Positions 42,191-51,418 of a stretch of DNA of 64,000 bases are shown here, in pieces. A model generated the notes under the pieces. That model was not told where the DNA came from. It made no database searches and saw nothing but the letters and a program-made list of their open reading frames with translations. This stretch comes from Paenibacillus sp. MAEPY2 (GTDB taxonomy: Bacteria > Bacillota > Bacilli > Paenibacillales > Paenibacillaceae): the NCBI RefSeq assembly GCF_000499205.1, contig NZ_AWUK01000010.1, positions 248,001-312,000 on the forward strand, read 5' to 3'. How positions within the stretch are numbered: the first letter of the stretch is position 1; the number at the start of each line of letters is the position of its first letter. Position numbers and translations under genes: made by a program.

Positions 42191-42254
42191 CTTTCATCGG
42201 GGCGGGCCTTATAGGTAAGCCCCGTTTCTAAGCACTCTTTTTCCAACTAACTGC

Positions 42255-43022
42255 TTATTGACCCATCATACCGCCATCGACCGTATAGAGTGAAGCGGTG
42301 ACATAAGAAGCTTCTTCCGATAACAGGAAGTTCATAATTGCCGCAACTTCTTCCGGCTCACCATAGCGGCCCATCGGAATGCTGGCTACGGTAGCGGATT
42401 GATAATCGTCCACGTTACCGGAATTTGCCTCGATTTGGCGCATCATGCGGGTATTAATGGTGCCTGGCAATACCGCGTTGACCCGGATACCATGAGGTGC
42501 GAGTTCATTCGCTGCTGTGCGAGTGAGGCCAATAACAGCATGTTTGGACATAATATAGGGAGAGACAGCTGGAGCTCCCATCAGACCTGCAAGGGAAGAG
42601 GTATTCAGAATCGCGCCTGATTTTTGTTTTTTCATGACAGGGATAACGTTCTGAAGACCAAGGAAGACTCCACGCACATTGACGTTATATACGAGGTCGA
42701 GGGCTTCAACACTAAGGTCTTCAATAAGCCCTGTCGGACCTTCAATCCCAGCATTATTGGCAAAATAATCGATTCGGCCAAACGCATCAAGTGCTTGCTG
42801 CACATAGTTTTTCACATCGGCTTCCTGAGATACGTTGGCTTTCACCGCAATGACGTGCTCCTTGTCGAGTTGCAGATCCGTAATGGTTTGCTGGATGGCT
42901 TCCTCGTTCAGATCAACCAGTACCAGATTAATTTTGCGTTCAGCAAGGCGACGTGCCAGTTCTTTACCGATGCCTCCGGCTGCTCCTGTAATAACGGCTG
43001 TTTGGGTATAGGATGTACTCAT
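42255..43022 (-). CDS. Short-chain dehydrogenase/reductase (SDR)
   Basis: 255 residues of the classical SDR type. The cofactor loop is VITGAAGGIGKELARRLAER (TGxxxGxG), NNAG is in YFANNAGIEGPTG, the catalytic serine is in ILNTSSLAGLMGAP, and the YxxxK pair is in SPYIMSKHAVIGLTRTAANE. The GLTDPG-like region is followed by the usual C-terminal ASYVTASLYTVDGG. The aspartate after strand 2 (LVDLNEEA) suggests NAD(H). AAGGAG precedes the ATG. It is divergent from a TetR regulator, which may control it. Substrate unknown. Confidence 0.93.
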   Translation of the reverse strand: MSTSYTQTAVITGAAGGIGKELARRLAERKINLVLVDLNEEAIQQTITDLQLDKEHVIAVKANVSQEADVKNYVQQALDAFGRIDYFANNAGIEGPTGLIEDLSVEALDLVYNVNVRGVFLGLQNVIPVMKKQKSGAILNTSSLAGLMGAPAVSPYIMSKHAVIGLTRTAANELAPHGIRVNAVLPGTINTRMMRQIEANSGNVDDYQSATVASIPMGRYGEPEEVAAIMNFLLSEEASYVTASLYTVDGGMMGQ

Positions 43023-43138
43023 GAGTGTTCCGCTCCTTCTATCATTAAGATCAGGTGAACTGTGAAAAAACAGTGAACCTGTCGTCTATCGTTCCTATCT
43101 CAATGTTAAGATATACATAGAAATGTGACAATCATCAT

Positions 43139-43155
43139 TGACAGCGCATATGTCA
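43139..43155. promoter_or_regulatory. Inverted repeat, possible TetR operator
   Basis: TGACA-gcgcata-TGTCA lies in the spacer between the divergent SDR and TetR genes. The arms are short (5 bp), so this is a weak candidate. Confidence 0.3.
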
Positions 43156-43218
43156 GCTATCGGACAGAGATGTAAGCGGTGTTCATTTAGGTTACAATAA
43201 TGGACAGAGGAGGTGGAA

Positions 43219-43857
43219 ATGTTGATTATCGAACACCCTCAGGATCGGAGAGCACGAAGAACGCAGGATGCTATCATTGCTGCGGCAGTTTCTTTGATAT
43301 TGGAAAAGGGAGCTGAAGCCGTCACGATTCGTGACATTACGGAGCGGGCGGATTACAACCGGGGAACGTTCTATTTACATTTTCCCGGCAAACCCGAGCT
43401 GTTGCAATTTATCCTGGATGATTTCATGCAGGGAGTTGGACAAGCTTATGCTTCACCTTATGCGGAGTTAAAAGAAGTGGATATGACGGCATTGCTGCCA
43501 TCAACAATGCCTGTGTTTAAATATATTGAAGCGCACCAGGACATCTTTCGAGCCTTGATGACGATGCATGGTGATATGGGAACCAGACTCTTCAATATGT
43601 TCAGAACCTACTTAACTGAGGATTTTGTACTGGTGACCGAAGACAGCGACTACACCATTAATTATGACATTATGCTGAGTTATCTGGTATCTGCCACCGT
43701 TGGTGTGATTATGCACTGGGCAGAGATTGGGTTCAAGTATTCTTCCCATTACATGGGGGAGCAGCTGACTGCACTGATAAACATTAAACCGACCCGTCTC
43801 CTGATTGAACCAGGGCAGAAGGGTCGGACCATTCATGAACGCAAGCTGCAGGACTGA
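43219..43857 (+). CDS. TetR/AcrR-family transcriptional regulator
   Basis: 212 residues. The DNA-binding part is RRARRTQDAIIAAAVSLILE, KGAEAVTIRDITERADYNRG and TFYLHFPGKPELLQFIL. The C-terminal domain resembles the TetR_C_8/DhaS-like group (FKYIEAHQDIFRALMTMHGD). The ATG at 43219 is five bases after GAGGAGG; a GTG at 43213 overlaps that site. It is divergent from the SDR oxidoreductase, its likely target. Confidence 0.92.
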   Translation: MLIIEHPQDRRARRTQDAIIAAAVSLILEKGAEAVTIRDITERADYNRGTFYLHFPGKPELLQFILDDFMQGVGQAYASPYAELKEVDMTALLPSTMPVFKYIEAHQDIFRALMTMHGDMGTRLFNMFRTYLTEDFVLVTEDSDYTINYDIMLSYLVSATVGVIMHWAEIGFKYSSHYMGEQLTALINIKPTRLLIEPGQKGRTIHERKLQD

Positions 43858-43875
43858 ATAACTTGTTCGGTTTTC

Positions 43876-44424
43876 TTATTCCCAAGGATAACTAACGGTG
43901 AGGAAGTCGGCGAAATTCTTACTTTCTTCCCGCCGTTGTTTCCGCATGGCCGCCCGAGCTGGAGCGGTCTCATATAATTTCTTCTCTTCCTCCGTCTCCG
44001 GAATGATGCGAGGAACGATAAGTTTGCGGTTATTTTCATCCAACGCAACAAAGGTGAGGAATGCCGTCGCCGCAATCTTCTTCTCCCCCGTCTTCAGATC
44101 CTCGCGGATTACCTTCACAAAAATCTCCATCGAACTTCGTCCTGTCCAGGATGCGAAGGATTCCAACGTCACCGAATCCGTCGGATTAATCGGATACAAG
44201 AAATCGACCGAATCGGTAGAAGCTGTGACGGTATTGACCCGGCATAACTTGGATGCAGCAATCGATGCGATGTCATCGATGTAGGACATGAGTTTGCCGC
44301 CAAACAACGTATTATGATTATTCACATCGGTTGGGAACACTCTCGCCGTCTTAAAACAACGTGTTTCACGCACATACTTTCTCTCCACTTGATCAGACTC
44401 CGTAGGTTTAGGTATCTCTCTCAT
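43876..44424 (-). CDS. Acyl-CoA thioesterase (hotdog fold, YkhA-like)
   Basis: 182 residues. The hotdog signature of the acyl-CoA hydrolase family is TRVFPTDVNNHNTLFGGKLM-like (here ARVFPTDVNNHNTLFGGKLM) followed by the helix YIDDIASIAASKLCRVNTVT. The active-site aspartate is in ASTDSVDFLYPI. The C-terminus is a charged tail (RRIEESK-like; here RKQRREESKNFADF). It hydrolyses fatty acyl-CoA, with chain length unknown. It is preceded by AGGAGG at the normal distance. Confidence 0.92.
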   Translation of the reverse strand: MREIPKPTESDQVERKYVRETRCFKTARVFPTDVNNHNTLFGGKLMSYIDDIASIAASKLCRVNTVTASTDSVDFLYPINPTDSVTLESFASWTGRSSMEIFVKVIREDLKTGEKKIAATAFLTFVALDENNRKLIVPRIIPETEEEKKLYETAPARAAMRKQRREESKNFADFLTVSYPWE

Positions 44425-44550
44425 TCTTTATGGTCCTCCTGACAGTATGGCTGATGTACTCTGCAAGACTTGCTGTGTCCATCGTCTCTATATGTTAGTT
44501 CTAGTATAGGTGTCGGTCATATCCATATTCAAGTGAAGCATGAATCAAAA

Positions 44551-44584
44551 AAACCGCCAGGCGGGACCGGCGCCCTGGCGGTTT
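44551..44584 (-). terminator. Rho-independent terminator of the acetate transporter gene region
   Basis: AAACCGCCAGGCG (44551-44563) pairs with CGCCCTGGCGGTTT (44571-44584). The A run at its left end is a T run on the minus strand, so it terminates the minus-strand transporter gene. Confidence 0.9.
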
Positions 44585-44595
44585 GATGCTGTATA

Positions 44596-45219
44596 TTAAG
44601 CCTTGGCTTTGAAAATGCCAGACGGTCCGCCAACGGGCAGGAACGTGTAGCCAAAATGAGCATTCAGTACAGAAGCGCCTGTGCCGTACAACGACACGAT
44701 TCCGATTCCCATTTCAGCATAAGCTGCAATGGTATGGAAGATATGAGGAGCTACGCCGAAAGCGTCAAAGGTCAGGCCAAGGAACAGGAAGTCAATGAGA
44801 ATGAAAATGATGAGCAATACTTTATTGGCTTCAACGGCACCCAGTGTCATAAACAGGGTGAACACGAGGTATCCGGCAAAAGCAAATCCGAGCTGCTTGC
44901 CATCTGCCTGCTCTGCAAGAGTGGAGCCAAACACGCCCATTTTGATCAACCAGTTGGCACCCATGGCGAACCAGAAGAATGCGTATGCGCCGAAGGCAGT
45001 TGTACCAAAGGTATTGTTGCGTTTGGAATCTTGAATGCAAGCGAACAGCTGGGCAAAGGCACCGAGGAAAATCGCCCAAGGAATGGCGTAACTAAGGCCA
45101 TCTGTAATGCCAAGCTTTTGGGAGGAAGCGACCAGAGTAACGATAGCCAACCCAAATAATCCCATCGCGCTGGGATCGGCGTTTATGATTTTGACTTTAG
45201 TCTGTGAATCAGTTTGCAT
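44596..45219 (-). CDS. Acetate/succinate uptake transporter, SatP (GPR1/FUN34/YaaH) family
   Basis: 207 residues with six membrane helices. The family motif NPAPLGL appears in the altered form ADPSAMGLFGLAIVTLVASS. Later elements are IPWAIFLGAFAQLFACIQDS, FGTTAFGAYAFFWFAMGANW and the final YGTGASVLNAHFG. These proteins carry acetate and related short-chain acids with protons. The ATG at 45219 is chosen; the frame extends nine codons upstream into the GGAGG ribosome site, whose spacing to the ATG (12) is long. A monocistronic unit. Confidence 0.9.
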   Translation of the reverse strand: MQTDSQTKVKIINADPSAMGLFGLAIVTLVASSQKLGITDGLSYAIPWAIFLGAFAQLFACIQDSKRNNTFGTTAFGAYAFFWFAMGANWLIKMGVFGSTLAEQADGKQLGFAFAGYLVFTLFMTLGAVEANKVLLIIFILIDFLFLGLTFDAFGVAPHIFHTIAAYAEMGIGIVSLYGTGASVLNAHFGYTFLPVGGPSGIFKAKA

Positions 45220-45246
45220 GGTGTTGATGAGCCTCCAAATAATCAA

Positions 45247-45581
45247 ATCAGGATGATCCGCTAGAAGCTGAACCGTCCTCTATATTTCTTAATTCGCATC
45301 CGCCTGGTCCGGACACACACATCGCCCTATTGTACCTGAATGAATTACGTATGAAAAGGGATTTTATTACCTTTTGGAGCATTATCCGATCCCTTGTAAG
45401 GCTTGTGGTAGAGATCAAAAATGAAGAGATCGGTTTTTTGGTGGAAAAAGACGGAAAATTGCATGTTCATTCCCTGGAAGAAGGGATAGTATCGAGTGGT
45501 AATGTAACCGCTTACTTAAAAGTTGTACCATCGTTCTGGTTGTAATCATTCATTGATGAGGAAACGAAAGGATGGGTGTTC
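45247..45581 (+). other. Intergenic leader region before the rhamnogalacturonan enzyme
   Basis: A 71-codon frame (45330-45545, in-frame ATG at 45351 reading MKRDFITFWSIIRSLV, ending KVVPSFWL) is open here, but no ribosome site precedes it and I recognise no family. It may be a small protein or just untranslated leader. No riboswitch or clear cre site is seen. Confidence 0.3.
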
Positions 45582-48500
45582 ATGATCGCGAAGACGCGGC
45601 AAGTTGGCTTGGTTTTGCTCCTATGGGTATTTACCATTTCCAGTCTGGGGTGGGGGAGCCTGTTTGGCACACCAACAGCAAGTGCAGCCGTATCGGCTGA
45701 TGAAGCTGCGGGAGGAGGCACTTATAAATTCGACTTTGGTTCAGGAGCTGTTGCGAATGGATATACAGGCGTGGACGCAGCGTCTTCATATTCCACGGAA
45801 CGTGGCTATGGATTCACCGATGTGTCCAAGGTAACGGTGCAGGATCGGGGTACAAGTGATCCGATCAAATCGGATTTTGCCACCGTTGCTGATGGGAGCG
45901 GATTTAAGGTAGATCTGCCGAACGGTGACTACACCGTCTCCCTTGTCGCTGGTGACAGTGCAGGCAGCACGGATATTGCGATCAAAGTGGAGAGCATGAG
46001 CAAGGTTCAACAGAACACCAAGCCAGCGGGTGAATATCTGGAGATGAGCTTCGATATTGCACTGGTGGATGGGCAGATGAACTTTGAATTCTCCGGAACG
46101 GCCGCCAATATCAATGCACTCGTGATCACCAAACAGCAGGAACGCGAAGCAGGTAACAAACCTGCTGTGTACCTTGCAGGTGACTCCACGATGCAGACCT
46201 ATAATCCGTATTGGGAACCCCAAGCGGGTTGGGGACAAATGTTCCCGTCCTTTTTCAGTGATGCCGTGGAGATTAAAAACCATTCCATTGGTGGACGCAG
46301 TTCCAAATCCTTTATTTTTGAAGGCCGATTGGATGAAATTCTTCGCCTCATTCGTCCGGGAGATTATCTGTTCGTGCAGTTCGGACACAATGATGCAACG
46401 ATCAGTGTTCCTGACCGCTATGCTTCACCCGCCGATTACAAGAACTATCTGAAAACCTACATAGACGGCGTGCAGCAGCGGGGAGCTACGCCAATTCTGG
46501 TAACGCCAATGGGGCGTAGGGACTTTAACGCAGACACAGGCAAGTTCAATGTATCCTTCCCAGAATATGTGCAGGCGATGAAGGAAGTAGCTTCAGAGAA
46601 AAATGTGAAGCTGATCGATCTGAGCGCCCTCAGCATTGCGTACTATGATTCCATTGGACCGGAAGCGACATTGTCTGTCTTCCTCCATGTATCACCAGGT
46701 ATCTATCAGGCGTTCCCGAATGGGGCAACGGATAATACCCACTTCCAGGAATACGGAGCGATTCAGATCGCCCGTCTGGTTGCAGGTGCGGTTCGCGATC
46801 TGGATCTGCCCTTATCGGAAGCGGTCCAGGATGCCGAAGTTCCGGCTGAATTGCCAGCCAAACCTGCTGGATTGAAGGCAGGCAGCATTAGCAACGCCGG
46901 AGCAGTATTGAGATGGACGGCGGATGACAACGCAGACATTTACAAAGTGTACCGCAAACTTTCAACAGAGCCGGAATCTGCCTACAAGCTGGCAGGAACG
47001 GCAACCGTACCGACTTTAACGCTGAGCGGATTGGTCGAAGGAAAGTCGTACACCGTTCGAGTAACCGCTGTGAATGGTCGCGGCGAATCCGATCCTTCGG
47101 ATGAAGTCAGCTTCACCACCAAATCGGCAGCGTATCGATATGACTTTGGCCCGGTAGGTTCTCCGGTTGCTGAAGGGTATAAGGAAGTCAATCGGAATAC
47201 GCTGTACACGCCTGAACGCGGTTATGGATTAACGTCTTCCGCCAATATGGCCGATCGGGATCGTGGCAGTGCGACGGATAACCTGCGTCGTGACTTCGTG
47301 ATCTATTTTAACGGCTCATATGAATTCAAGATTGATCTGCCGAATGGTACCTATTCGGTCAAGACGTACACGGGGGACTGGATTGGTTCGGCGCGGACCA
47401 ACATCAATATTGAAGGCAAAGATTATGGAACGGTATCTTCCGGCGCTCAAAATATAGCCGAAAAAGTGATCAACCAGATAAACGTTCAGGATGGACAGAT
47501 GAATCTGATCTTCAGCGGGCAAACGGCCCATCTCAACGGGCTTGAGATTACACCTGTATTGGTGGCCCCTTCCAATCTGAAGCTGGATGGCCTGGATCTG
47601 GAGAATGATCCGATCACTGCTGCACTGTCATGGGACGCTATTGGGGATGACGTGCAGTATAAGGTATACCGTCAGTCAACTGGAGCGGCCAAGGCCGAGT
47701 TGCTGGCAACTACCGATATAACAACCTATATCGACAACAAGGTCGACCTGGGCATGAATTATGTATATACGGTAACGGCTGCGGATCGTACAGGAACAGA
47801 ATCGGTAGCATCCAATGCATTGCCTGTATCGACGATTGATTCATCTGTAGACAAGGCAGAGGTTCCTTCAGGCCTGTCGTTACAAAGCATCAACAAAAAT
47901 GATGTTTCCTTCAGCTGGACGGAAGCAGCAGGTGCACGTGCATATCAAATCTATCGCGCTGTGAAGCAGGATGGGCCGTATGATCTAATTGCTCGTACCA
48001 AGGAGACAGTATACACAGACTCCACCATTCTCAGTACCATTCCTTATTTCTATACAGTGGCGTCTGTGAATGCGGGTGGGGTATCCGAACTTTCGGCTGC
48101 ACTTGAAACACCGGTAGCAACGACGCTGAATCGCGAAATGGAATATTTGGACCGTGCTCCGGTCGCTGTAAAAACGGAAAACGGCAACTATATCGGCTGG
48201 CGCATGCTGGGTCTGGATGCCGAGACCATTGCCTTTAATCTGTATCGGGATGGCGTGAAGCTTAACGATGAACCGATAACGGGAAGCACCAACTTTACGG
48301 ATGCCGAAGGAACGGATGCGTCCAAATACCGGGTCATGACGGTACAAAATGGCATTGAAAAAGCAGTAACGAAGGAATTTGGCGTTTGGCAGGAGCAGTA
48401 TCTGTCTGTACCTCTGCAAAAACCTGCGGATGCGTATACGAAAGACGGACAGCCGTATTCGTATTATGCGGGTGATGCCAGTGTTGGCGATGTCGATGGT

Positions 48501-50777
48501 GATGGTGAATATGAGATTGTTCTGATGTGGTCGCCCAACAACGGCAAGGATAATTCTCAATCCGGATATACCGGTATTGTCTATATGGATGCCTACAAGC
48601 TGGATGGAACAAGACTCTGGCGCATCAATATGGGGCCGAATATCCGAGCGGGTGCGCACTACTCTCCATTCCTGGTCTATGACTTCGACGGTGACGGCAG
48701 AGCGGAACTGATGATGCGTACCGCTGATGGTACCGTCGATGGACTAGGAAAAGTCATTGGTGACGCCAATGCAGACCACCGGAACAGTTCGGGCTACGTT
48801 CTGCTTGGGGATGAATTCCTGACGGTGTTTGATGGTGAAACCGGAGCAGCACTGGATACGGTAGAATATGATCCACCGCGTGGAGATGTGGCTTCATGGG
48901 GCGATGGCTATGGAAACCGGGTGGACCGTTTCCTCGCAGCGGTGGCGTATCTGGACGGTGAACATCCTAGTGCGATGTTCAGCCGTGGATATTATACGCG
49001 TACCGTGCTCGCGTCCTACAATTTCCGTGATGGCAAGCTGAGCAAAGTGTGGCGTTTTGACTCCAACGATGATGGCTACGGCGAGTACGCAGGCCAAGGA
49101 AACCATAACCTCTCGGTTGCAGATGTGGATGGAGACGGCAAGGATGAGATTACATTTGGCGCAATGGCCATCGATGATGATGGCAAACCGTTATACAATA
49201 CGAAGCTTGGTCATGGTGATGCCATGCATCTGAGCGATCTGGACCCGACTCGTCCAGGATTGGAAGTGTTCGACGTACATGAACATAAAGATTCACAGTA
49301 CGGTATGGAAATGCGTGATGCCGCTACAGGAGAGATTCTCTGGGGTGTGTTCACAGGCATCGATACCGGACGCGGTATGGCCGCCGATATTGATCCAAAT
49401 TATCCGGGCTCTGAAGTGTGGGCTGCAACGATCACCAATGCTGAACATATTCCAATCACCGGGCTTTACAGTGCTCAGGGTGAACTAATTACGACGAAGA
49501 TTCCATCGTCCACGAACTTCGGCATCTGGTGGGACGGTGATCTGCTGCGTGAGCTTCAGGACGATATTCGTATCGACAAGTGGGATTATGCGAACCAAAC
49601 GACAGTGAATTTGCTGACGGCAACAGGCGCGGCTTCGAACAATGGCACCAAAGCCAACCCAAGTTTGCAAGCTGACCTGTTTGGTGACTGGCGTGAAGAA
49701 GTGATGTGGCGCAGTCAGGACAGCTCGGAATTACGCATTTATACGACGACAGATGAGACGGATGTGCGTATTCGCACGTTGATGCATGATCCGGTCTATC
49801 GCCTTGGCGTAGCCTGGCAAAATGTAGCCTATAACCAGCCGCCACATACCGGCTTCCATCTGGGAGTAGGCATGGAGCAGCCAGCGGCACCGAATATTCG
49901 TTATGTAGGTGCTCCGCAAGAACCCGAAGATACGACACCTCCGGTCATTACTGGCATGCCTGCGGAACAGATGAGCGAAGAGGATGTACTCCAAGTTGAT
50001 GTGAAGGCAGAAGATCCGGAGTCCGGAATCACTCTTCTGGAATTGACTTGGGATGGTGAGGCCGTAGAGCAAGGTGATGAGATTGCACTGACGGGTCTGG
50101 TGGGAAAACACATCTTTACAGCCAAGGCGGTTAATGGCGCGGGGCTCATCACCGAGCTTTCCGTGGAAGTGACAGTCATTGCCGCAGACCAAGCCACAGG
50201 TGCACCAGGTGTACCGTCCTTGTCCGACGATAACCAGCATGGCGATGGTTTGGCGGATGGAACATACACTATCACAATGAATATGTGGTGGGGGAATAAC
50301 GGTACACAGTATAAATTGTATGAGAACGGTGAACTGATCGATACCCAGAAGCTCACCGCCTCAAGCCCTTCCTCTCAAAAGGCATCTACCAATATCTCGG
50401 GTCGGGTAAACGGTACGTATGTATATACTTGCGAATTGATCAATTCAAAGGGAACGACCGAATGTGCTCCCCATACCGTAACCGTGCGTGATGCAGCGCC
50501 AGCAAAACCGGTGCTCTCTCATGACAATTGGGATGGAGATGGAAACTATATCATTACAATGAATATGTGGTGGGGCACAAATGCCACTTCCTATCGCCTG
50601 TATGAGAACGGTCAAGAGATCGACAGCCAACCGTTGACTGCTGCATCCCCGAATGCACAAACAGCGACAGCGGCGATCAAAGATCGTGCACCTGGTGAGT
50701 ATAAATACGTTGTGGAATGGATCAATGAAAGTGGATCAGTTTCAAGTGAATTGATTACAGTGAAGGTCACGCATTAA
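45582..50777 (+). CDS. Secreted rhamnogalacturonan acetylesterase (CE12)-rhamnogalacturonan lyase (PL11) fusion
   Basis: About 1,731 residues with a signal peptide (VGLVLLLWVFTISSLGWGSL, cleaved near ASAA). Order: galactose-binding-like module (about 45-165); CE12 SGNH esterase (about 190-405) with GDSTM, GGRSSKSF, GHND and DNTHF holding the Ser-Gly-Asn-Asp/His set; Fn3; a second galactose-binding-like module (about 518-660); two Fn3 modules; PL11 rhamnogalacturonan lyase (about 850-1445) with repeated calcium-loop signatures such as GDVDGDGEYE and YDFDGDGRAE; an Ig-like module; and two related C-terminal modules, each with TITMNMWWG-like cores. It should deacetylate and cleave the rhamnogalacturonan I backbone in one chain. 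The ATG at 45582 follows AAAGGATGG. Confidence 0.93.
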   Translation: MIAKTRQVGLVLLLWVFTISSLGWGSLFGTPTASAAVSADEAAGGGTYKFDFGSGAVANGYTGVDAASSYSTERGYGFTDVSKVTVQDRGTSDPIKSDFATVADGSGFKVDLPNGDYTVSLVAGDSAGSTDIAIKVESMSKVQQNTKPAGEYLEMSFDIALVDGQMNFEFSGTAANINALVITKQQEREAGNKPAVYLAGDSTMQTYNPYWEPQAGWGQMFPSFFSDAVEIKNHSIGGRSSKSFIFEGRLDEILRLIRPGDYLFVQFGHNDATISVPDRYASPADYKNYLKTYIDGVQQRGATPILVTPMGRRDFNADTGKFNVSFPEYVQAMKEVASEKNVKLIDLSALSIAYYDSIGPEATLSVFLHVSPGIYQAFPNGATDNTHFQEYGAIQIARLVAGAVRDLDLPLSEAVQDAEVPAELPAKPAGLKAGSISNAGAVLRWTADDNADIYKVYRKLSTEPESAYKLAGTATVPTLTLSGLVEGKSYTVRVTAVNGRGESDPSDEVSFTTKSAAYRYDFGPVGSPVAEGYKEVNRNTLYTPERGYGLTSSANMADRDRGSATDNLRRDFVIYFNGSYEFKIDLPNGTYSVKTYTGDWIGSARTNINIEGKDYGTVSSGAQNIAEKVINQINVQDGQMNLIFSGQTAHLNGLEITPVLVAPSNLKLDGLDLENDPITAALSWDAIGDDVQYKVYRQSTGAAKAELLATTDITTYIDNKVDLGMNYVYTVTAADRTGTESVASNALPVSTIDSSVDKAEVPSGLSLQSINKNDVSFSWTEAAGARAYQIYRAVKQDGPYDLIARTKETVYTDSTILSTIPYFYTVASVNAGGVSELSAALETPVATTLNREMEYLDRAPVAVKTENGNYIGWRMLGLDAETIAFNLYRDGVKLNDEPITGSTNFTDAEGTDASKYRVMTVQNGIEKAVTKEFGVWQEQYLSVPLQKPADAYTKDGQPYSYYAGDASVGDVDGDGEYEIVLMWSPNNGKDNSQSGYTGIVYMDAYKLDGTRLWRINMGPNIRAGAHYSPFLVYDFDGDGRAELMMRTADGTVDGLGKVIGDANADHRNSSGYVLLGDEFLTVFDGETGAALDTVEYDPPRGDVASWGDGYGNRVDRFLAAVAYLDGEHPSAMFSRGYYTRTVLASYNFRDGKLSKVWRFDSNDDGYGEYAGQGNHNLSVADVDGDGKDEITFGAMAIDDDGKPLYNTKLGHGDAMHLSDLDPTRPGLEVFDVHEHKDSQYGMEMRDAATGEILWGVFTGIDTGRGMAADIDPNYPGSEVWAATITNAEHIPITGLYSAQGELITTKIPSSTNFGIWWDGDLLRELQDDIRIDKWDYANQTTVNLLTATGAASNNGTKANPSLQADLFGDWREEVMWRSQDSSELRIYTTTDETDVRIRTLMHDPVYRLGVAWQNVAYNQPPHTGFHLGVGMEQPAAPNIRYVGAPQEPEDTTPPVITGMPAEQMSEEDVLQVDVKAEDPESGITLLELTWDGEAVEQGDEIALTGLVGKHIFTAKAVNGAGLITELSVEVTVIAADQATGAPGVPSLSDDNQHGDGLADGTYTITMNMWWGNNGTQYKLYENGELIDTQKLTASSPSSQKASTNISGRVNGTYVYTCELINSKGTTECAPHTVTVRDAAPAKPVLSHDNWDGDGNYIITMNMWWGTNATSYRLYENGQEIDSQPLTAASPNAQTATAAIKDRAPGEYKYVVEWINESGSVSSELITVKVTH

Positions 50778-50796
50778 TTAAACTGATCAAATGATG

Positions 50797-50862
50797 AAGC
50801 ACCTCTCTATCGATATAGGGTAACCCCTTGGGTAGCCTGTAGATCGAGAGGTGCTTTTTTGT
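50797..50862 (+). terminator. Rho-independent terminator
   Basis: AAGCACCTCTC (50797-50807) pairs with GAGAGGTGCTT (50846-50856), with a further partial pairing inside, followed by a long T run. Confidence 0.9.
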
Positions 50863-51122
50863 TTTTTTTAACATACACAATAATGACACAACTGTTTGAT
50901 TGTGAAGGTAGTGGGGGAAATTTGCTTGTAAACTTACAATCTTACCATCAATAAGGCGCTCCAGAGCCATTTGTGGATCGCCCTCTAGAGATGGTATCAG
51001 TGACTATCAAAATTTGGAGAAGCATACAAAACATCCATGCCAACTATGCCATATGTTAATCCAACTATAGATTGACAGGAAAACCTAAAATGTAACACAG
51101 AAATAAGGAGGGATCAGACGCG

Positions 51123-51299
51123 ATGGTTATGAGTTTGGAATTGAAAAATCAAATAGAGAAAGCCAGACATAACCTTCATATGTTGGTAGAGCATAACGAG
51201 GGTAGATTTGGACATCCCGATGTGCTTCAGCAGTCCATGGTACTGGATGAATTGATTAATGAGTATAATCGAATGAACCTAAGCAAGCCAAGGGCTTGA
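51123..51299 (+). CDS. Spo0E-like aspartyl-phosphate phosphatase
   Basis: A 58-residue two-helix protein: LKNQIEKARHNLHMLVEHNE then LQQSMVLDELINEYNRMNLS. The second helix carries the Spo0E core (S-x-x-L-D-x-L-I-x-x-Y), although glutamine-serine-methionine-valine stands where the family more often has S-Q-x-L. These proteins remove phosphate from Spo0A and delay sporulation. AAGGAGGG lies ten bases before the ATG. The small size and the match to the two-helix hairpin make this a confident family call, with no adjacent partner gene. Confidence 0.85.
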   Translation: MVMSLELKNQIEKARHNLHMLVEHNEGRFGHPDVLQQSMVLDELINEYNRMNLSKPRA

Positions 51300-51418
51300 T
51301 GGATATAGATGCACTTTTATGCAATTATGCGCGCATGATAATAGCTGGAATAGACGGCAGGAAGAACGAATGCTGAATCAATTCCAGTACGATCATACGC
51401 GCATATTTTTGTTACTAT

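Noticed and set aside
45330..45545. 71-codon frame before the rhamnogalacturonan enzyme
   Set aside because: No ribosome binding site and no recognised family; kept only as a note on the leader region.
47985..48659. Minus-strand open frame of 224 codons inside the CE12-PL11 enzyme
   Set aside because: Antisense to well-defined lyase and Fn3 domains; arginine- and isoleucine-rich composition typical of shadow frames.
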